Of a DNA stretch of 64,000 nucleotides, positions 53,009 through 63,435 are shown piece by piece. Position numbers and translations under genes: made by a program. Below the pieces are notes generated by a model that saw only the letters and a list, made by a program, of their open reading frames with translations, searched no databases and was not told the DNA's origin. Each line of letters opens with the position of its first letter. Within the stretch, counting starts at the first letter, position 1. Source of the stretch: Macrobrachium rosenbergii (taxonomy: Eukaryota; Arthropoda; Malacostraca; Decapoda; Palaemonidae); the NCBI RefSeq assembly GCF_040412425.1, contig NC_089789.1:30811106-30875105 (forward strand), in the 5' to 3' direction.

Positions 53009-56000
53009 GTTGTTGTTGTTGTTTTATTATTTTTTATTATTATCATTGTAATATTATTACTGAGATTTGCTTTTTTCACTTTTTGTATTTAGTCTTCTGG
53101 ACCTGACTTCTGTTACCACCTAAGGTCCCTAGCTAGAAATTAATTGTATGCAATCTGTTTTTAATTTTTATAATTTTTAACATTTTTACTATTATTCTCA
53201 ATATTAGTATTGCCATTAACATTATTATAATTACTATTTTTACTACTACTTCAGCGACTGTATGGATATTGCCAATCATCATTTTTATCATTTTACCTTG
53301 TGTATCTAGATTGTGTACATTGTATTGTCTCTACTCTGTATATGCCATTTATATGGCCCTGAGCTGAAATAAAATATATTATTATATTATATATTATTAT
53401 TTTATCCATTGAAATAGCTTTCCCAACAGCCTTCTCAGTGTTAAATACAGCTGAAAACTTACCAAATTGGTTGCAGTCAAGCATAAGTGTTTCAAGATGT
53501 CCTTTGTTCGATATAGCTTTGACAATTTCTAGACCTCCTTCAATCATGATTTCATTACTATCCAAGTGCAGTTCCTGCAACAATTAAAGTCTGAGTGAGT
53601 TAAATTAATTGAAAAATCAAATGGATGACTGCCACTGCAGTTAACTACATTTCAGATACAACTCATTAGCTATGTTTTGAGGGAAAAATTTCTTAATAAA
53701 ACAAATATTGTATTGATGATTAATAGGAAAAATTAATGTAAATTATAGCATATCCTTGTAATACAGAAAAATCATAACAAATCTGGTTACTGTATTATAT
53801 AGTAAAAAGAGAAAATTTAAGCAATCTATACATTCTACCAAGACATATCTGAGGAATGCCATTCATGTTTAGTCATTCACAAGATGAAATAAATTTTGTC
53901 ATTCTTTCATAGATCCTGCTTCATAAGTGGTCATTCACAAGATAAAAGAAATTCTGCCATTCTTTCAGAGACCCTTCCTACATTGGATCATCTCTTTATT
54001 TACTGGATCATAAACATCAAGGATTATAAGTTGTAACTTATATATCAGTCCAGTCATTATGTTTCAGAACATTGTTTCATTAGCTCCTTTAGCCTGCCTC
54101 TAACACAATTTTCAACGGTGATGAATTTTGGTAGTCAGCATTTCTGCTGTACTGTTTGACATTATTTGTACTGACACTGTAAAATATTTCTAGTATGCTT
54201 AAGACTCCCTGGAGTTACACAGTCAGAGGTGCCTTAAAAAAACTAGTTCATCCCAGGAGACCCTTCACCCTGTGGAGTGAGCAGTTAATTCCCCTCCCCT
54301 CCCTCACTTTAATTCTCTTGCCCCTATCCTTGAGAAATAAGGTACCCATTATTGCTGGTTTCTATGAAGCACAATTTTCTTTCATAGGAAACAGCATAAA
54401 CTATGAGCTGATGGCAAACTCCTATATTCTGTGCTGATAAAAAAAAACCTGTTCTTAATTACGAAAAGCCTAAGCTATTGCTTAAAACCCCAGGCGTAAA
54501 AAAAAAAAAAAAAAAACTAGTATGTCAATCATTTTATCCAATCTATTTTTGAAATGACAGGTAGTGGCACTACTCCCAGCTGAACTTGACAATCTTTTCC
54601 AAAATGAGCTATCTTACATATCAGAAAACCCCTATGTGGCTGAGATCAGACATCTCAGTTCCAGTTTCCATCGACTGGATCTATTCTGGTTACTGCTCAT
54701 GATAAATAGTTACCTCTGGGTATCCTGAATGTTTCTAATGTCTAAGCTACTGACACTTTCTTGGGGAGGACGAATTTCAGAATAAGTAATAAGGGAGACA
54801 AAGAAAGGTTTTTTCAGGCTAGTCAGACAGACATTCAAATAAATGAGTAAGTTTGTTCATGAAATTAAGCAAATTCAAGAATCTATGATACATTTTGTCA
54901 CTGTAGGACAAAATGATTTTATACTGTATCATATAAATAACCATGAGGGCTGTCAAGTATCTTTAATGGGCTTAAAACTATGTTATCAGAGGTGAATGCT
55001 AACACAAAGATAACAAAAGACAAGGTGGTAAGCTAAGCCTACACTAGTCACCTAGTTAGCCAAAGGTTGTATCTGTAATTCAAAAAATGAATACTCTGTT
55101 AGGGGCATCCACCCTAACATGCTGAAAATACAGTTTTTATGATTTCTTCTCCATTATATAATATTTAAATACCTGTAAATAGGAACCCTTAAAAAAACAC
55201 ACACACACAAAGTAGGGAAAAGTAGGTATTTTAAGTTCTTCCAGAATATGCTCCCAAAATTGCGATGCACTCTATGTGCCAACACACCTTACATGCACAC
55301 AAAAATGGTAAATTACTGACCTGCATATACAGTATATACCCCTATGGTATCTGTCAGACACTTAAAAGATATACCCCCATAAACTTTCAACAAAAATTCA
55401 ATACAACTGCCAGGTTGCCTAAGCATATCAGTTGATGGGGTTTTTGGTTCCTTACCATGATATCAAATGCCATGAGTTCTGGTCAATAACCTCCCAACAT
55501 ATCCCAGAAAACTGACTTTGTAGCAGAAAAATGATAAAAACTAGCCAAACACAGAAAGAGACAGGCCATGCCCCCCAGGCTCCCTAATAATGATAATATA
55601 AGTAACATAAACAATGACAATAATAATAATAATAATAGACTATTATCAACACTTACAGTGTACTGAATTTACCAAGCATTATGAACAGAATGAATATGAT
55701 TTAAAGCACAGCGCAGCATATTATTAAAGTGGCCAATGAATCCCATTTCTAGATTCCCCTACAGCTCTTCCCAAGGATTTGTCTTCATTACGAAGTGAAA
55801 ACCGGAGAAGCTTAGTTAAAGACAAAGGACACAGATGGATACATACAATGAAGAACATTACAGCTGATAAACAACCAAACCATACCACTGTATATCCAAG
55901 TGGCATATGATATTTGCGACATTATTGATAAACATGTGTTTACATCAAGATTAAAATGAAAAAGGAGCTTTAAGCATACAATCTTTTACAAGACTTGCTA

Positions 56001-59000
56001 ATAACTCAGGCAACCCTTCTAGGATTTTCATAACAGATATGCAGTACAGTTTATGAATACTGTAAAAATCCTTGAACAAAAAAATTCAAATTCTTTATGA
56101 AAACCAAATATTCTCTTCACCAACATCACCTCTAATATCATGCAATGCAAAGGGATACTAAATTATGTCACTTATGTCTTTCCTGTGCTTCCACTTCCAC
56201 GAATCTCCATTCATCACCAGGCCTACTCATTTCATAGCATCTATAACAGAGAAGATCTAATATTTTACATTCACATAAGGGTCCTTACAAGAACTCTTAC
56301 TTACCCTGAGTTTGGTGTGACCTGAACAAATAGCCTTTGCTACGTACGTAGCACCAGCGGTTTTTAAGAGGCAATCTCCAAAATTAATAATTTCCAAATT
56401 CTGCATTGATGGCAAATGATCAGCCATTGCCTTTGCTCCTTTTGGAGTGAAAGTACTGAAAAGATTATAAAAATGTCAATAAAATATAACAGATGTGTTT
56501 ACTCTTCTACTTTATATAGTATAAAAATCAATGTTTCCCATGCTTAAACTGCCTAGCAACAATAAGATAATCCAATCATCATCAACATTCCTATGTACAA
56601 CTTTCCACTACTGGGTTAAACTTGAAATGAGTTCTCCCCAAATGATACACTCTTGAGCAATTTACACCTGAATTTACATCTGGTCTTAGTCTTCATTTAT
56701 GCCTTTTCCCCATAATTTTCTTTCTAGTCTTAATTCTGCTATTACCATATCTATGTGAGTCCAATTTTCAGCTAACAAATATCAAGTATTGATGACAATT
56801 CAAAAAATTTTATCAGAATCTTCTGAGTTTTCAGGTTATCCAGTCAATAAACTTTTTAGTACCAGAAATCTATAAAATTTCTCATATATCTGTCACAAAC
56901 AAACCCACAGGCACAGCCATATAACAATCATGAATGTTAATGCACAGATCTGGTTTGAACTATTCTGATAGACCAGGGGACCCAAGGTCCACTTGGTGGG
57001 AAGGACCTACTTTTTGACAGTTCAGTTCATCTGTCAGAATCTTTAGTCAGCCCTGAATAAATCGAGTGACTAGATTCACTCGATTTAATCTGTCCACAGC
57101 AGAAGGTCTCTTGCTGTCTGGCAGAGAGAAAATGAGTGAGTGCCGCCTCGCTTTTGTATGTATGTTAGGCCTGTGGTATTGTTTGAATGGACTACCACAG
57201 TCTTCTTGTAAACTAGGGTCAAAATGCACTGACGCTATAAGTGAACTGCTTTCGGCTCTCTGATAGTGATGTGAAGGTTCTGTTCTTCCGGCGACCACGT
57301 CCCAGAACTTCCTGGTTCCCCAAGAGGACTCCCCAACCTAAAACCCAAGAGTCTGAATAGAAGTCTACTGTAGTCTGGGCTCAGAGGATGAAGGGCTTTC
57401 CATCCGAAAGTCTACGCTCGGATCGCCACCATGCCGGTCCGACTTGATCTCTGAGTTTATGGGACACGCGTAGGTGTCTGGCTGTGATTCTCTGTCCCAG
57501 TTTGCCTTGAGGAAGAACTGCAAAACTCTCATGAGAAGTTTGCCTAACTTGACGAATGTCTTGATGGACGGCAGAGTCCCCAGTAGGCTCATCCACTGAT
57601 GGGCCGAGCAAGATGAAGGGGCTAGAAATTTGTAGACAGTCTGAAGGCAGTAGGCAATTCCCTTGGCAGATGGAAAAGCCCGAAAAGTCTGAGAGTTAAG
57701 ACCCATCCCCATCATAGAGGAACTCTTGCGACAGGCCAACTGGGACTTCTGAAGATAGATGATAACTCCCAGTTCCTGAGAGAGATATTCAAGTCCTTCA
57801 TGCACTTTTCCCTCGAAGGGGATAGAAAAGGCAAGATGTCCAGATACAGACTGACGTTTATGACGATTGAATGAAGTCATTTTGCTAGAGGAGTGGGGAC
57901 TTGAGTCAACACTTGAGGTGCCGAAGAGAGGACGAAGCATCTGCCCGAAACTGGAAGATTTAGCTAGTGCCGGGCTCTCGGGCGGTGCCAGGTGCTCTGA
58001 GAGGAGAGAAGCATTTAGACGCTGACATGGGGTGCCTGAGAGTGTCCTAGAAGATGAACCTTAGATACTTCCTGGAGTCCAGATGGATGAGGAAGTGGAA
58101 GCATGTGTCCAAGGTTATTGTCCAATTGTCCTGAAGAATGGATAAAAGGACTGACTGGTTCATTTCCATCTGAACTTTATCTGATGGACGAAGACATTTA
58201 GGGTACTTACGTTGAGGACTGGTCTCCAAACCCCGATGATTTTTAGACCACAAACAGACAGTAGTAGAAGCCCTCCGAGTTGATGTCCTCGACTTCTATG
58301 ACTTTCTTTCCAAGGAGAGAGCCTCTTGAGTAGGCCGTCAAAATGAAGGGAGACGGGACTAAAGGGGGCTCTCCATGAGCGGGATGGAGAAGCCCTCCCT
58401 TAGAACCTTGACAATCCACTGTTCTGTCCCTCTGATACTCCACTTCTCCCAAAAGCTTCAAACAACTCAAAGAGGTCTTTGACAATAAGGTCAAGTTCTG
58501 CCGACGGAAAACATAATTTTCGCTGATGAAAATGCCGAGCATCGGGAAGGAGCTTCCCCAGTGGCATAGGAAAGAAACCTCCTACGGAGTAAATGCGAGG
58601 GAGGAAAGACAAAGGAAGCCTTACTTGCTCCCTCTTAGCAGAAAACCAAACTTAAATCTCCTTGAGTGCCTTCCTAAAAGACAAGGAAAGCACCATTGTG
58701 GGGAGCATAGGTCTGTCATCTGGATGGCTCCTTGCAGGAAGGATGAGGTAGGTGAGATCGGGGCTAGCTGGAGCCAAAAAAGGGTAGGAAAGCTTGCCCG
58801 CAAATGTTGAAGGAGAGCTGCATAGGCTAGGAGACCAGCAGTCGGAAACAGGTGCTTGGCGCTCCAAGCAGGATACTGATACTGAAGACTTGGCGCTGGG
58901 CGCTTGAGAGCTGGCATCGGGTGCCAGGCGCTTGTCAACTGGCGCCGGGCACATGTGAGGCAATGGGCGCTTGAACAAAGACAAAGGGCACCTAAAGCAT

Positions 59001-61788
59001 TGGGTGCTTGGGAGCCAAATACTGGCATCCAAACACTGGACTGTCTCGTGCACTGCAGGAAGGTTGAGGACTGCTCCCGGCTCCTTAAACTGCTAACTGG
59101 GGATCGGAGAAGAGAGGCCAGCATCGCCTGCGTGCCTCTTCAATGGATGAGATGAATCTCTGGGGTATTGAGAGTCGGACGACAACTGACACACACCTAC
59201 AGAGATGCCTTTCCAATGGCTGTCTGTCGAAGACTGGGAACGATCAACAGGCTTGACTGAGGGGGCAACTACCTATGGGCGACCCCCACCGGCCTCCCTT
59301 GGACCTCCAGTATGACTTCTCCCAGGTTTAGGGGAGTATGACAGGGACCTTCGTCTAGGAGAACCGGCAGGACGAGCAGCCACCTCCTTCACTTGGATAA
59401 TATTTTTTCCTGTCAAGAAACCTTTCCAGTGGCTGTCCTTGGCCCTGGGAATCACTAGGGTTCACTGAGGGGGGCAACTACCTGTGGGCCAACCCCCTCA
59501 GCCTCCAATGAACTTTCGGTATGTCTTCTCCCAGGTTTAGTGGGGTATGACAGGGACCTTGGTCTAAGAGAACCGACGGGACAAGTAGCCACCTCCTCCA
59601 CTTCACTGTATTCACTACTAAGTTAAATTTCTTGTTAAACCTACACTCGAGACTGGCAATAGCAAGGGTCAGAAGCAAGGGAGCCAGGCAGGGGAATAGG
59701 CAGATTAAAAGTAAGAGGGCTAGTAGCAGGAGAAAAAGTGGGAAGGGCGGGGGGAAGAAGGAATACCAGGGTTATCCTCTAACCTGGGCTTAGGTATATA
59801 TTTAGACTAAGCAAAGTACTTTTCTCATCGCTTGAAGCCGCATTCTTCTTCCTAACACCAATTTGTCTAAGTGCGATTTAAGTTTTCTGCTAAGTCGTTT
59901 CCAGTACTCCCATTGGTGGGCGGGGCTTGTCACCTACACTAAACTATCAAAGTGCTACCGCAATTTTTAAATGAAGGCTAACGTGCAAATTAGAAACTTT
60001 ATAGCTTTGTAATTATTGGTAAGTTACTTATATGAAAAAACAAATTTTAAAATCTACCAATCACATGAAATATAAAAGGATAGCCAAAATACATACAAAC
60101 TACTGTGTGCTTAAAGCATGACTGTAGAAAAAGTACATTACCAATCTTTCTTTCATGACCAGTTACAAAGTACGAGAATGCGTTCATTCAACATGACATG
60201 CCTAAGGGATCAATTCTATAAATAACTATCTCCTTTAACTCATTTTTTATATCTAGTGTTAAAATCTATACTTCTGTGTAAGTTAAGGCCCCGTAATACT
60301 ATATGATTAAAAGCATTCCATTATCTTAACATTTATTCACTCTACCAATAAAGTGACGAAAAATCACAGAAGTTAAAACATACAGCTTAAACAGTACTTA
60401 CTTGTCATTAAGATTAATGATACGTAAATTAGGGTTTTGGCTAAGAGCTGCTGCCAAGGCCGCAATACCTTCATGAAATATGCCATTCTGGGGCATAGCC
60501 AATTCCTCCAAGGAGCCAACTGCTTTAAAGAATTCTGCATAAACTTTGGCTCCTTCCTTTTCTAAACGATTACGCCCAGCGATGAAAACCTGTACAGCAG
60601 TTGCATTAATTACAATTTAATAACTCTCAGTCAATTCAGAGCAATTATGCGATACCAAAAATTTCTGGAGAATTAAAATCAAATTTGCAAAACTTCCTCT
60701 CATATACAAGTACATACCACTCAACTTTTACAGTAGCTGCCCCTTCATGAAATTCTGGTTAAATCAGCCAAGAAAATTACAGATTACTATTCCGTGTTTT
60801 TTCTTTGTGGAGGATATATCTATTCTTACCAATGACCATAGAATGAATACAGAATTCAGGCCAAAGGCCAAGAGCTGGGACCCATGAAGTCATTTAGTGC
60901 TGAAAGGGAAATTGACAGTAAGAAGGTTTGCAAGGAGTAACTGGGAAAACCTCGCAGGTGCACTATGAAATAATTGTTAGGGAGGGTGGAAAGTCAGATG
61001 GAAGAAAGAGAATATGTACGGAGGTACAGTACGAGGAATGAAAGAGGGTGCAGCTAGAGGCCGAAGGTTTTATAGTTACACCTATAGTGCACCACATGAA
61101 GTACACTGACGACACTTTCCCTCCACAGATTGCAACACTGCAACTAACCATGAAAGTAAAATCCACCAGTAAAGAGTTTAACAGTTACAAAACCCATCAC
61201 ATGTGCAACAGCATTTCAATACCCATGATAGTACTCAAAATGATAAAATTCCCAAAATTAACTCTTTTCTTGATATTTTAAATTTATTCATGCATTAAAA
61301 CTCAAACAAAATATACCAAAGTTCAAATGAAACACCATCCAGCAGACTGATCTAAGCCAAAAGTGAAGCAAAACCTACTTGTTAAATTTATGCACTATAC
61401 TTTTACAGCTGAAAAAGCTCTGTATTCATAAATCTACAAACCTTTAATTGAAGGGGTGTTCCTGCTCCCTTTGCATTCTCAGCAAGCTTCATTAATGATC
61501 CTGCCAACATGGTCCCTCCTTTAATGCCCAAGCCATTATTGTTTAGCCGCAGTTCCTACCAACAAAATACAACACTCAGAAAGTTTCAAACACACAGATG
61601 TTTAATAGAATCACAGAACTTGGCACAATATGCAAAGAATCTCCCAGCCTTACCTCTAAAGAGTAACATACAGGCGAGGACATAAAGTCAACCATTCCCT
61701 CTACACCAACTGGACCTAAAGCATTGTCACTCAGATCCAATTCTTTTAGTTTGGCTCCAGCACGCATCAAGCCAGAAAATAAGTGACG
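41198..61788 (-). CDS. RanGAP1: RanGAP1 gene, nine exons, 5' end missing (overview)
   Basis: Joined exons (descending): 61788-61654, 61555-61442, 60589-60402, 56455-56305, 53574-53463, 51540-51311, 46718-46533, 44818-44690, 41320-41198. All junctions keep frame, acceptors are AG and donors are GT (mostly GTAAGT). The product is the GTPase-activating protein of Ran, which keeps cytoplasmic Ran in the GDP form for nucleocytoplasmic transport and spindle assembly. Visible order: leucine-rich repeats (first five to six exons), a Glu/Asp run, then the C-terminal helical domain that in vertebrates carries the SUMO acceptor. About 455 codons are present. Human RanGAP1 has 587 residues, so roughly the first 100 residues, including the catalytic arginine region, are not seen. 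Several introns hold retroelement and transposon debris. Recognition rests on remembered family sequence, for example [19 protein letters not shown] and [13 protein letters not shown]. Confidence 0.93.
41512..41590 (+). repeat. ~42-bp tandem duplication past RanGAP1 exon I
   Basis: GTTTCCACAAAGCGAGTTCA and TTTCCGCAAAGCAAGTTCAT both lead into TTCAAAGCCTGTTA; two copies. Confidence 0.75.
42365..43250 (+). pseudogene. Penelope-like element remnant (RT end and GIY-YIG end)
   Basis: Pieces seen in order: [14 protein letters not shown] (RT motif; the catalytic block after it is deleted), [47 protein letters not shown], and finally [20 protein letters not shown] with [13 protein letters not shown]. 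The last piece aligns with the YIGMTTT-L-RL endonuclease segment of Penelope-like elements. Frames are shifted and stop-containing. It lies antisense in the intron between RanGAP1 exons H and I and ends against a (GA)n array. Confidence 0.66.
43257..43335. repeat. (GA)n array in RanGAP1 intron
   Basis: About 39 units at the 3' end of the Penelope-like remnant. Confidence 0.9.
44690..44818 (-). CDS. RanGAP1: RanGAP1 exon H (SUMO-acceptor region)
   Basis: 43 codons in phase 0, acceptor TTAATGCAG, donor GTAAGT. It encodes [17 protein letters not shown] and ends [13 protein letters not shown]. The human counterpart is TRLLVHMGLLKSED, whose lysine (K524) is the SUMO1 acceptor. Here the psi-K-x-E consensus is kept as I-K-C-E, with the lysine codon at 44,696-44,698. 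Confidence 0.9.
45300..45712 (+). mobile_element. Tigger/pogo-like DNA transposon, copy 2 (3' part)
   Basis: It carries [20 protein letters not shown] and [19 protein letters not shown], homologous to copy 1 in the opposite orientation, and ends with the TIR complement (GTTAACCAAGGTATGACTG) before TA at 45,713. The 5' part is missing. It is in the intron between RanGAP1 exons G and H. Confidence 0.7.
45713..45980 (+). repeat. Flank shared by both Tigger copies (copy 2 side)
   Basis: Sequence after the TIR (TTAATGAAAGCCTCACCCAA, then a CTCATGTCC...TTTGCATCC block and a pyrimidine-rich part) is the reverse complement of 37,588-37,827 with moderate divergence. The Tigger insertion and its surrounding DNA were therefore duplicated together, or both sit in the same older repeat. 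Confidence 0.65.
46533..46718 (-). CDS. RanGAP1: RanGAP1 exon G (start of C-terminal domain)
   Basis: 62 codons in phase 0, acceptor TGTATTTAG, donor GTAAGT. It contains [15 protein letters not shown] followed by [16 protein letters not shown], resembling the human EKLLRLGPKSSVLI...FLKVSSVFKDEATV segment. The intron to exon F is 4.6 kb. An additional small exon there cannot be excluded, although the phases already agree. Confidence 0.87.
46871..47171 (+). mobile_element. SINE-like repeat in RanGAP1 intron
   Basis: A full-length-like copy with GACCAAAGGCCAAGCGCTGG through GAAAGGGGTTGCAGCTAGGG to GTACACTGACAGCTCTACCC. It is antisense to the gene. No clear target duplication. Confidence 0.65.
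47896..47972. repeat. (GA)n array in RanGAP1 intron
   Basis: About 38 units between exons F and G. Confidence 0.9.
49622..49892 (-). mobile_element. tRNA-derived SINE, second copy
   Basis: Complement of the 26,229 family, with a better-kept head: TTGGCCGAGCCGGTTGAGC (A-box-like) and GGAGTTCAATTCCCGCGGCC (B-box-like). It lies in the intron between RanGAP1 exons F and G, in the gene orientation. Confidence 0.7.
51311..51540 (-). CDS. RanGAP1: RanGAP1 exon F (end of LRR domain and acidic region)
   Basis: 230 bp (two bases plus 76 codons), acceptor TTGATTCAG, donor GTATGT. It closes the repeat domain ([18 protein letters not shown]) and then runs into an acidic tract of Glu and Asp built from GAA/GAT/GAG codons, about 30 residues long. 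RanGAP1 proteins carry such an acidic region between the LRR domain and the C-terminal domain. The tract reads as His/Pro/Leu-rich frames on the other strand, which are not real genes. Confidence 0.92.
52195..53402 (+). mobile_element. Degenerate non-LTR retrotransposon (LINE) 3' half
   Basis: A broken reverse transcriptase C-terminal part (52,225-52,805) is followed by an untranslated region with (ATT)n at 52,975-53,008 and an end with GAAATAAAATAT plus ATT-type repeats at 53,373-53,402. It is antisense to RanGAP1, in the intron between exons F and E, and its tail stops about 60 bp from the exon E donor. Confidence 0.68.
52225..52805 (+). pseudogene. LINE reverse transcriptase remnant
   Basis: The frame contains [16 protein letters not shown], the palm active-site region in which the normal YADD reads YAND. 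After one shift come [20 protein letters not shown] and [15 protein letters not shown], after another [20 protein letters not shown], and then [20 protein letters not shown]. This is the usual C-terminal layout of non-LTR RTs. Clade was not assigned. Confidence 0.7.
53463..53574 (-). CDS. RanGAP1: RanGAP1 exon E (last LRR part 1)
   Basis: 112 bp (37 codons plus one base), acceptor TTGCAG, donor GTAAGT. It encodes [20 protein letters not shown] and [11 protein letters not shown], corresponding to the final leucine-rich repeats of the family. The split glycine codon is completed by exon F (NQFGEKGQE). A LINE 3' end lies about 60 bp beyond the donor. Confidence 0.92.
56305..56455 (-). CDS. RanGAP1: RanGAP1 exon D (LRR, INFGDCL motif)
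   Basis: 151 bp: one base completes the split codon, then 50 codons follow. Donor GTAAGT. It encodes [15 protein letters not shown] and [17 protein letters not shown], matching human VEVINFGDCLVRSKGAV. It ends HTKLR in phase 0, joining to ELHLDSNEI in exon E. Confidence 0.93.
57040..57620 (-). pseudogene. DIRS-like RNase H / connection remnant
   Basis: Downstream of the RT, the frame contains [20 protein letters not shown], then [15 protein letters not shown] and a broken RNase H: the DPSLQEDCG and [16 protein letters not shown] pieces correspond to the usual QSDNTTALAYI-KQGGTHS box after frameshift. LVTRFIQG follows near 57,050. Intact catalytic residues cannot be read in one frame. Confidence 0.62.
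57620..58542 (-). pseudogene. DIRS-like reverse transcriptase remnant
   Basis: Segments seen include [35 protein letters not shown] followed by TITLD and [12 protein letters not shown], then [17 protein letters not shown] and [12 protein letters not shown]. The order and wording match the DIRS RT core (fingers, the first catalytic TLD motif, then the thumb region). The expected LYLDDWL active-site box appears out of frame as LYLDIL, so the second catalytic aspartate pair is lost. At least three frameshifts are present. Confidence 0.68.
58620..59680 (-). pseudogene. DIRS-like gag region remnant
   Basis: Ser/Pro/Ala-rich broken frames contain repetitive [20 protein letters not shown] words, and upstream a pair of ~220-bp direct repeats (59,200-59,400 and 59,420-59,605) rich in Pro, Arg and Gly. 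The position 5' of the RT on the same strand suggests gag. Sequence identity to any named gag is not established. Confidence 0.45.
60402..60589 (-). CDS. RanGAP1: RanGAP1 exon C (two LRRs)
   Basis: 188 bp (62 codons plus two bases), acceptor TGTACAG, donor GTAAGT. It reads [20 protein letters not shown], then a second repeat with [11 protein letters not shown] and LRIINLND. The last codon is split with exon D to give NDNTFTPKGA, matching human NDNTFTEKGA. The neighbouring 3.9-kb intron toward exon D contains the DIRS-like retroelement. Confidence 0.93.
60841..61127 (+). mobile_element. SINE-like repeat in RanGAP1 intron
   Basis: CAGGCCAAAGGCCAAGAGCT at the start, GGAGGGTGGAAAGTCAGATG in the middle, GTACACTGACGACACTTTCC at the end. 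Antisense to the gene, between exons C and B. Confidence 0.65.
61442..61555 (-). CDS. RanGAP1: RanGAP1 exon B ([10 protein letters not shown] motif)
   Basis: Thirty-eight codons in phase 0, acceptor TTGGTAG, donor GTTTGT. It encodes [14 protein letters not shown], the repeat whose asparagine-rich loop lies at the Ran interface in the family. The intron to exon A is only 98 bp, the shortest in the gene. It ends in PLQLK, and exon C continues [10 protein letters not shown], as in the human protein (PLALKVFVAGRNRLE). Confidence 0.93.
61654..61788 (-). CDS. RanGAP1: RanGAP1 exon A (LRR with [12 protein letters not shown])
   Basis: This is the most 5' exon seen, 45 codons in phase 0. The acceptor is TTTTCAG at the upper end and the donor is GTAAGG at the lower end. 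It encodes a leucine-rich repeat with the highly conserved [17 protein letters not shown] segment, where human RanGAP1 has [17 protein letters not shown]. It starts in mid-protein without a Met, so at least one more exon lies upstream. No match to the expected preceding segment was found between 61,789 and 64,000. Confidence 0.93.
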
Positions 61789-61944
61789 CTGAAAAGATAA
61801 AACATGATTATCACAGATACAGCATAATATGACCTTTTTTGAAGAGATAAAAGAGTTCATTACAAGAATGGTCCTAAGCTAAACCGATTACTGTGCATTT
61901 AAAGAATAAAAGCAGGCACTACTTGAAAATATTCACTAGGCCTA

Positions 61945-62140
61945 TAGCAAACCCCCTGTATCTGAGTTCTCACAATCCACGGATTTCTCTATGGAACATA
62001 TATACACATTATTCGCGGAAAATTTGCCCATTTGCATATTTCACTGAGAAATATTCACTAATTACTGTATTTTCATATTTTCATGACTAAATGCACTTTT
62101 TGTGATAAAACTATTAAAATACTCGGGTACCCAGGTAATG
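61945..62140. mobile_element. Half copy of the same MITE family, inverted
   Basis: It begins TAGCAAACCCCCTGTATCTG and continues through GAAATATTCACTAATTACTG, TGATAAAACTATTAAAATAC, matching the complement of the right half of the element at 63,085. The other end is missing. Confidence 0.62.
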
Positions 62141-62559
62141 CTTGCGTTATGATAATTTGATTTTGTGATGGGGTAAGCAATTAATACTGATACGACAATA
62201 TTTGTAAAATATGTTTAAATTTCATGCGGGCACAGGCAGCAGCTTACAATCAGGCAGCGAGAGAGACCGAATTATAAGAGATCAACTTCTTTTCCTCCAT
62301 CTCTTTATCCCATCTTCTAGTTAAAAACGTTAAAGAATGATAAACGTATTATTAGTAACATTATACTCCTACGTAAATGCTTACAGCCATAAACAACCGA
62401 ACGAGAAACTGTTGTTTTGCTTGTATTTCAACCATCGTACAGTAGTATACAATTACCGTACTTATGTTACAAATGACATTAAGTAGAATAGGACTGATAT
62501 ATTTTTACATTATACCCTTTATTCGCTTATGAATAAAAGATCGGCAAGAAACATACTGT

Positions 62560-62810
62560 AAATCTAAAGCTGAAAGTTGTAGCTGAAGCTGAAAACAATG
62601 TTCAGAAGTGCTAATGACTATAAATTATCATGCATCGGCAACATGGATGAAACTTCGATCAGAAATAAAACTGGAGAAAGTATTTTAATCAAAACTACTG
62701 GGCATGAAAGAACACACATTACTGCTGTTTTCACGCCAATAAAAGACAAATGAGTAAAGCTTGTATTATGATGAAATCAAGTGAAAATAGCGAACGGAAT
62801 CTTGATTTTT
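62560..62810 (+). pseudogene. Tigger/pogo-like DDE transposase remnant
   Basis: Broken frames include NMDET-like text (ATGGATGAAACT) and then GESILIKTTGHERTHITAVF, matching the first-aspartate region (NMDE...TTGHEK-TVVL) of Tigger/pogo transposases. Upstream LKLKVVAEAENN is compatible with the preceding stretch. Stops are present. Confidence 0.55.
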
Positions 62811-63084
62811 TTTTACACAATACAAACATGCCCCCAAAATGGCCATCATCTATTAACGAAAAAAACAGCTAAATTAATTTCACAGCCAGATGTATTTAAG
62901 TTATATTTCGACTTGAAAACACTTCCTATAACAAAAAATAACCTTGCTAACTAGAAGCAAGAAAAGCTCTCTGCACTGATTTAAATACGGAGAGATAAAC
63001 TTAGCGGGTGACCGATTTCCAGGCCAAAACATTGAACACTATGATCGCAATTTATAATACAAAAGCAGTATGAGAATATATATA

Positions 63085-63435
63085 CAGTGAACCCCCGGTA
63101 TTCGCGGGGGATGCGTACCAACCCCCTCGTGAATAGCTAAAATCTGCGAATACTTAAAACCCCTCTAAAAACATTTAGAATTGCCCATTTTGATAACTTA
63201 AACCAAGAAAAATCCTGTAAAAATGCTTATACCTGAGTATTTTAATAGTTTTATCACAAAAAGTGCATTTATTCATGAAAATGATATGAAAATACAGTAA
63301 TTAGTGAATATTTCTCAGTGAAAAATACTGCGAATGGGCGAATTTTCCACAAAAAATGGCTAGATATGTTCCACAGAGAAACCCGCGAATGCGTGAGTCG
63401 CGAACCATGAGAATGCGAATACGGGGGGTTTACTG
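63085..63435. mobile_element. 351-bp pogo/Tigger-type MITE with TA duplication
   Basis: Left end CAGTGAACCCCCGGTATTCG; right end (complement) CAGTAAACCCCCCGTATTCG; TA flanks at 63,083-63,084 and 63,436-63,437. The CAGT...CCC...TATTCG ends resemble Tigger-family termini. It has no coding capacity. Confidence 0.72.

Larger units (their letters stand above)
56950..59700 (-). mobile_element. Degenerate DIRS-like retroelement in RanGAP1 intron
   Basis: Reading the - strand gives, in order, a gag-like low-complexity region, reverse transcriptase pieces and RNase H pieces, as in DIRS-type (tyrosine-recombinase) retroelements known from decapods. Frames are broken by several shifts and stops. The orientation is the same as the host gene. 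No recombinase or terminal repeats were recognised. GC is visibly higher than in the adjacent intron. Confidence 0.7.

Noticed and set aside
57059..57086. Perfect 11-bp stem-loop (AAATCGAGTGA and complement)
   Set aside because: It falls in the DIRS RNase H reading and could be chance. No repeat of it was seen elsewhere.
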